The notes below the pieces were generated by a model, which saw only the letters and a list, made by a program, of their open reading frames with translations, searched no databases and was not told where the DNA came from. The position numbers and the translations under genes were made by a program. A DNA stretch of 64,000 nt from Paenibacillus bovis (lineage in GTDB: Bacteria; Bacillota; Bacilli; Bacillales; Bacillaceae_C): the NCBI GenBank assembly GCA_007679095.1, contig VEFU01000008.1:36595-100594 (forward strand). The letters are read 5' to 3'. Every line of letters starts with the position of its first letter. Positions within the stretch are counted from its first letter, which is position 1. Below, in pieces: positions 60,101-64,000 of this stretch.

Positions 60101-60772
60101 ATGGATAAAAATGTACAAGGTATTGAATATATGAAAGCTGGTAATTACGAAAAGGCAATCCAAATGTTTACAGAAGCAATTGAGGATGATCCTAAAGACG
60201 CAGTAGGTTATGTAAACTTTGCTAATGTACTGATCTCAGTCGGCGAGCCACAAAGAGCTGAACAATTTCTTAATAGAGCAATTGAAATTGATGAAAATGC
60301 CTCAGCAGCCTATTATAGCTACGGAAATTTACACTTCAATCAAGAAAGATACGAACTAGCAGTGAAGCAATATGAAAAAGCATTAGCAATTGGACCAGAA
60401 TCTAATGACCTTCATTACATGCTTGGTATGTGCTTTGTAAACCTGGGTAAAAACGAACTTTCTCTTCCTTACTTACAAAGAAGTGTTGAACTTGCTGAGT
60501 CTGATAATGAAGCTAGATTCCAATATGGACTTGCATTGGCTCGTTGTGGAGTATACGAAGATTGCATTTCCCAATTACAAAAAGTGGTGGAAGTGGATCC
60601 TGAACACGCCGATGCCTTTTATAACCTTGGAGTTGCATATGCTGCACATGAAAATAATGCAGAAAAAGCCTTAGAGAATTTTGAGAAGGCACTTTCCCTT
60701 CAACCTAATCATGCATTAGCTGGAAATGGCCAAAAAGTAATGAAACAATATCTAGAAGAACTCGAAAAATAA
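60101..60772 (+). CDS. Tetratricopeptide repeat protein (YrrB-like)
   Basis: The 223-residue protein is almost entirely TPR motifs, about six in tandem (for example GNYEKAIQMFTEAIEDDPKDAVGYVN and ERYELAVKQYEKALAIGPES). It has no signal peptide, so it is a cytoplasmic scaffold for protein contacts. It precedes recD2 as yrrB does in B. subtilis; a functional link is possible but unproven. Confidence 0.9.
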   Translation: MDKNVQGIEYMKAGNYEKAIQMFTEAIEDDPKDAVGYVNFANVLISVGEPQRAEQFLNRAIEIDENASAAYYSYGNLHFNQERYELAVKQYEKALAIGPESNDLHYMLGMCFVNLGKNELSLPYLQRSVELAESDNEARFQYGLALARCGVYEDCISQLQKVVEVDPEHADAFYNLGVAYAAHENNAEKALENFEKALSLQPNHALAGNGQKVMKQYLEELEK

Positions 60773-60796
60773 GATGAATGTAAGGGGGGAAGAGAG

Positions 60797-63184
60797 ATGG
60801 ATGTTCAGGATTCAATGGAGTTATTTTCTGATCAGGAGAAATATGTAAAGGGGCGCCATCTCGTCACCATCTTTCATAATGAACAAAACTTATATTCAGT
60901 TATTCGCATACGTGTCGATGAAACAAATGATGAGAATAAAGATAAGGAAGCAGTTATTACAGGATATTTTCCTAAGCTTCATGAACAAGAAACGTACATA
61001 TTTTACGGTGAATATAAGGAACATCCCCGCTTTGGATTACAATTTAATGCCAAACACTTTAAGAAAGAGATGCCACAAACGAAACAAGGCGTGATAACGT
61101 ATTTATCCAGTGACCTTTTTAAAGGTATCGGTACAAAAACAGCAGAAAGAATCGTGGAGACTTTAGGTGAAAATGCCATTAGCAATATACTTGCTCAACC
61201 TTCTATCCTTGATACTATCCCTAAACTTGGAGCAGAAACAGCAAAACAATTATACGAAACCTTATTAGAACATCAAGGCTTAGAAAATGTAATGATTGCG
61301 TTAAGTGAGTATGGATTTGGACCGCAAATCTCCATGAAAATTTATCAAGTATATAAAGAGGATACATTAAACATCATTGAAAAAAATCCCTATAAATTAA
61401 TTGAAGATGTGGAAGGGATTGGTTTTGGAAGAGCAGATGAACTTGGTTCACATCTTGGGATTACAGGGAATCATCCAGACCGAATAAAAGCGGGTTGTAT
61501 TTACATATTAGAACAAGAGTGTATTCGTAATGGACATGTGTACTTAGACTTAGCTGAATTATTAGATCAAGTAAAAACTTTATTAGAAGAGCGTCAAGCA
61601 GTCGAAATTCCATTTCAGGATATTGCTAATGAAGTGGTGAAACTGGAGGAAGAAAGCAAAATAATTGTAGAAGACAAAAGAGTCTATATGCCATCCTTAT
61701 ATTTTTCAGAGAAGGGGATAGTTTCTAATATAAAAAGAATAATGGAGCAGAAGGAATACGAAGATCAGTTCCCTGAATCTGAATTTTTACTTGCATTAGG
61801 TGAATTAGAAGAGCGTTTAGGAGTGGAGTATGCAGGTTCGCAACGAGAGGCAATTAAAACAGCTCTTACAAATCCAATGATGATTTTAACAGGTGGTCCA
61901 GGTACAGGTAAAACTACCGTTATAAAAGGGATTGTGGAATTGTATGCAGAACTACATGGCTGTTCGTTAGACCCAACCACTTATAAGAAAGAAGAACCTT
62001 TTCCAATTTTATTAGCTGCTCCTACAGGGAGAGCGGCGAAAAGAATGGCAGAATCCACTGAACTTCCGGCAATGACGATTCATCGTCTGTTAGGGATGAC
62101 AGGACAAGAGCAACTAGATAGGGATGACGAGCGCCAAATAGAAGGTAAGTTGATAATTGTTGATGAAATGTCTATGGTCGATACATGGTTGGCACATCAA
62201 TTGTTAAAAGCATTACCCGATGAAATCCAAGTGATTTTTGTTGGTGATGAAGACCAACTTCCCTCTGTCGGACCTGGCCAGGTGTTAAAGGATATTCTTC
62301 GTTCACAAGTAATTCCTACTGTGCAATTGACTGATATTTATCGACAAAAAGAAGGTTCGTCTATTATTGATCTCGCACATGAGATAAAGAAAGGAATTAT
62401 TCCTGATAATTTACTTCAGCCGCAGAAGGATAGAACCTTTATTCGTTGTCAGTCAAGTCAGATTGCTGAAGTCGTGGAAAAAGTTGTTGTAAATGCAAAG
62501 AAAAAAGGCTATTCAGCCAAAGATGTGCAAGTATTGGCACCTATGTATCGAGGTCCTGCTGGGATCGATAACTTAAATGTTATTCTTCAAGAAATTTTTA
62601 ATCCGAATTCAGACGGTAAACGAAAAGAGATACAGTTTGGGGATGTCAAATTTCGGATTGGTGATAAGGTTCTCCAACTCGTAAACCAACCTGAACAAAA
62701 TGTCTTCAATGGAGATATGGGTGAAATAATCTCGATCTTATATGCAAAAGAGAATACTGAAAAACAGGACATGATAATCGTATCATTTGAAGGTACAGAG
62801 GTTACGTATACAAGAGCAGATTTGAATCAAATAACTCATGCATTTTGTTGTTCCATCCATAAATCACAAGGGAGTGAGTTCCCAATTGTGATTCTACCAG
62901 TTGTTAGAAGTTATTATAGGATGTTACGAAGAAATTTATTATATACGGCAATAACTAGAAGTAAGCAATCACTTATATTATGTGGAGAAGAAAGTGCTTT
63001 TAAAATTGGAATTGAGCGGAAAGATGATTTACAAAGAAAAACGACTTTATATGAGAAATTAACAGATAATCAGCAGATTGAAAAAACAGGCGAATCAACC
63101 ATTTTGAGTGAAGAAACATTTCTGTTAATCGATCCAATGATTGGGATGGAAAATGTTTCGCCTTATGATTTTATGGATAAGTGA
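60797..63184 (+). CDS. recD2: RecD2 DNA helicase (YrrC)
   Basis: This 795-residue RecD2 is a 5'-3' helicase that works without RecBC, in fork progression and repair. The N-terminal region includes an OB-like fold and helix-hairpin-helix motifs (KGIGTKTAERIVETLG, VEGIGFGRADELG). SF1B motifs are Walker A GGPGTGKTT (366-374), VDEMSMVD, GDEDQLPSVGPGQVLKD, and CSIHKSQGSEFPIVI near the end. The ATG follows AAGGGGGGA. Confidence 0.96.
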   Translation: MDVQDSMELFSDQEKYVKGRHLVTIFHNEQNLYSVIRIRVDETNDENKDKEAVITGYFPKLHEQETYIFYGEYKEHPRFGLQFNAKHFKKEMPQTKQGVITYLSSDLFKGIGTKTAERIVETLGENAISNILAQPSILDTIPKLGAETAKQLYETLLEHQGLENVMIALSEYGFGPQISMKIYQVYKEDTLNIIEKNPYKLIEDVEGIGFGRADELGSHLGITGNHPDRIKAGCIYILEQECIRNGHVYLDLAELLDQVKTLLEERQAVEIPFQDIANEVVKLEEESKIIVEDKRVYMPSLYFSEKGIVSNIKRIMEQKEYEDQFPESEFLLALGELEERLGVEYAGSQREAIKTALTNPMMILTGGPGTGKTTVIKGIVELYAELHGCSLDPTTYKKEEPFPILLAAPTGRAAKRMAESTELPAMTIHRLLGMTGQEQLDRDDERQIEGKLIIVDEMSMVDTWLAHQLLKALPDEIQVIFVGDEDQLPSVGPGQVLKDILRSQVIPTVQLTDIYRQKEGSSIIDLAHEIKKGIIPDNLLQPQKDRTFIRCQSSQIAEVVEKVVVNAKKKGYSAKDVQVLAPMYRGPAGIDNLNVILQEIFNPNSDGKRKEIQFGDVKFRIGDKVLQLVNQPEQNVFNGDMGEIISILYAKENTEKQDMIIVSFEGTEVTYTRADLNQITHAFCCSIHKSQGSEFPIVILPVVRSYYRMLRRNLLYTAITRSKQSLILCGEESAFKIGIERKDDLQRKTTLYEKLTDNQQIEKTGESTILSEETFLLIDPMIGMENVSPYDFMDK

Positions 63185-63218
63185 AAAGATAAGGATGTTC
63201 GGAAAGGCGGGTGTTTCT

Positions 63219-63734
63219 TTGCGGACATTTTCACTTTTGAAAGGTATGCCAGTTTATAACTATCAAAGGGATTTGCTAGGAGAAATTTGTGATATTTGTA
63301 TCACAGATGATGGACGAGTTTCTGATATTCTTCTTCATAAAAAAGGGTTATTCGGAAAAAAATTTCGAATACCGATAGAATATGTTCATTCTTTTGGAGA
63401 GCAGGAAGTGGTGATTGCGGATGAGCAACATATCACTAAATGGTATGAACGCGAAGGGATGTACACCATGCATCATTGTAATCCAATCTCAAAAAAGAGT
63501 ACCAGTTCTCAGTCGGGAGAACATCTTGGATTATTAGATGATGTATATTTTTTAGAAGAAGTGGGCACCATCGTAGGGTATGAACTGACAGATGGTTTCT
63601 TTTCTGACATCAAAAAGGGAAAACGAGTAATTCGGACTCCTCATCCACCAAAGATTGGAAAAGATTCCATGATTGTGTCAGTGACTAAGCTGCGAGGTGG
63701 CGAAGCCCATGATGAAATGTCCGAATTGCCATAG
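63219..63734 (+). CDS. PRC-barrel domain protein (YrrD-like)
   Basis: The 171-residue protein has two PRC-barrel-like modules: MRTFSLLKGMPVYNYQRDLLGEICDICI, and a second around HLGLLDDVYFLEEVGTIVGYELTDG. The function is unknown. Start: the TTG at 63219 is eight bases after AAAGGCGG and fits the family N-terminus. The frame back to 63141 would overlap the end of recD2. It overlaps the next gene by 26 bases. Confidence 0.8.
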   Translation: MRTFSLLKGMPVYNYQRDLLGEICDICITDDGRVSDILLHKKGLFGKKFRIPIEYVHSFGEQEVVIADEQHITKWYEREGMYTMHHCNPISKKSTSSQSGEHLGLLDDVYFLEEVGTIVGYELTDGFFSDIKKGKRVIRTPHPPKIGKDSMIVSVTKLRGGEAHDEMSELP

Positions 63735-63897
63735 CAAGGACCTAGGTAAAATTGGCGTAAATCAATATTATTGTTGGAATTGTTTTATCGAGCTTTCTAT
63801 TGGCGGTAAAATGATTCATACCCATCAAGTCGAAGAAGATGGGTCATTAAGTTCATTAGATGATTTATTTGATGAACAGGAGCGGAAGCTAAGTTAA
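63709..63897 (+). CDS. Small zinc-ribbon protein (62 aa)
   Basis: The 62-residue protein carries a CPNCHS...YYCWNC zinc ribbon (two CxxC knuckles) and an acidic C-terminus (DDLFDEQERKLS). Start: ATG 63709 is eight bases after GAGGTGG; GTG 63697 overlaps that site. The function is unknown; a small protein at this position is found in other Bacillaceae. Confidence 0.78.
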   Translation: MMKCPNCHSKDLGKIGVNQYYCWNCFIELSIGGKMIHTHQVEEDGSLSSLDDLFDEQERKLS

Positions 63898-63928
63898 GGA
63901 GTTGTCCATATTGGGCAACTCTCTTTTT
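63898..63928 (+). terminator. Terminator after the zinc-ribbon gene
   Basis: GGAGTTGTCC / GGGCAACTCTC forms a short-loop hairpin followed by five T residues, directly abutting the putative intron end. Confidence 0.88.
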
Positions 63929-64000
63929 GTGTGCCGGGCATGTCCGTCAACTAGGTGATGAAAGTTCACTGTGGGCGTTGGGATATGCGAACCACTAGCC
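63929..64000 (+). mobile_element. 5' end of a probable class C (IIC) group II intron, cut by the window end
   Basis: The last 72 bases begin GTGTGCCGGGCATG, very like the 5' end of the Oceanobacillus iheyensis group IIC intron as I recall it (GTGTGCCCGGCATGG), and continue with GGTGATGAAAGTTCACTG. They lie immediately after a terminator T run, the known target preference of class C introns. The rest, including any reverse transcriptase, is beyond the window. Confidence 0.7.

Overview
The window is a 64 kb stretch of chromosome from a low-GC, endospore-forming Firmicute of the Bacillaceae. The evidence is the run of sporulation genes (spoIIB, spoIVFA-spoIVFB, spo0B, safA, bofC, spoVB, a CotS-like kinase), T-box and L21-leader regulation, and a gene order that follows the Bacillus subtilis valS-to-yrrD segment almost step by step. 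The sequence does not fix a genus. An Oceanobacillus/Virgibacillus-like relative is a guess from general character only.

Layout. 1-5.1 kb: the end of a ysxE-like coat gene, a small membrane protein gene, T-box-controlled valS, and folC. 5.2-12.8 kb: a compact type IV pilus operon (pilB, pilT, pilC, one pilin, prepilin peptidase, pilM, pilN, pilO) at the position where B. subtilis has only comC. 12.8-22.2 kb: spoIIB, maf, radC, mreBCD, minCD. radC is split by a 2.5 kb group II intron that encodes an LtrA-type reverse transcriptase/maturase. 22.5-27.8 kb: spoIVFA-spoIVFB, the L21 leader with rplU-prp-rpmA, then spo0B-obg-pheB. 28-32.2 kb: niaR (reverse), safA, a CotS-like kinase, bofC, and a general-stress gene (reverse) with a sigma-B-like promoter. 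32.4-36.8 kb: ruvAB, a DUF2905 gene, queA, tgt, yajC. 36.8-48.5 kb: two membrane protein genes, spoVB (reverse), comN, secDF, recJ, apt, relA, dtd. 48.5-54.8 kb: an SH3/amidase gene (reverse), a short unrecorded ORF, T-box-controlled hisS-aspS, 6S RNA, tcdA. 54.8-63.9 kb: rarA (reverse), a YczE-like gene with cymR-iscS-mnmA, a TPR gene with recD2, a PRC-barrel gene and a zinc-ribbon gene. The last 72 bases look like the 5' end of a second, class C group II intron seated just after a terminator.

How the genes work together. Most are housekeeping: tRNA charging and tRNA modification (valS, hisS, aspS, queA, tgt, tcdA, mnmA, dtd), DNA repair and recombination (radC, ruvAB, recJ, rarA, recD2), cell shape and division (mreBCD, minCD), stringent response (relA) and secretion (secDF, yajC). 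Sporulation functions are threaded through them: engulfment (spoIIB), phosphorelay (spo0B), sigma-K checkpoint (spoIVFAB, bofC), coat and cortex (safA, spoVB). The accessory content is the pilus operon and the two group II introns.

The points most worth a second look are the intron in radC, whose 5' and 3' ends, domain V, branch-point A and EBS/IBS pairings can all be read directly and which splits the JAMM metal site; the class C intron at the right edge; the pilus operon with a possible c-di-GMP-binding PilB; a hisS-aspS T-box with overlapping Asp and His codons; a stem-loop between the ribosome binding site and start of minC; and an unexplained terminator ahead of spoIVFA.
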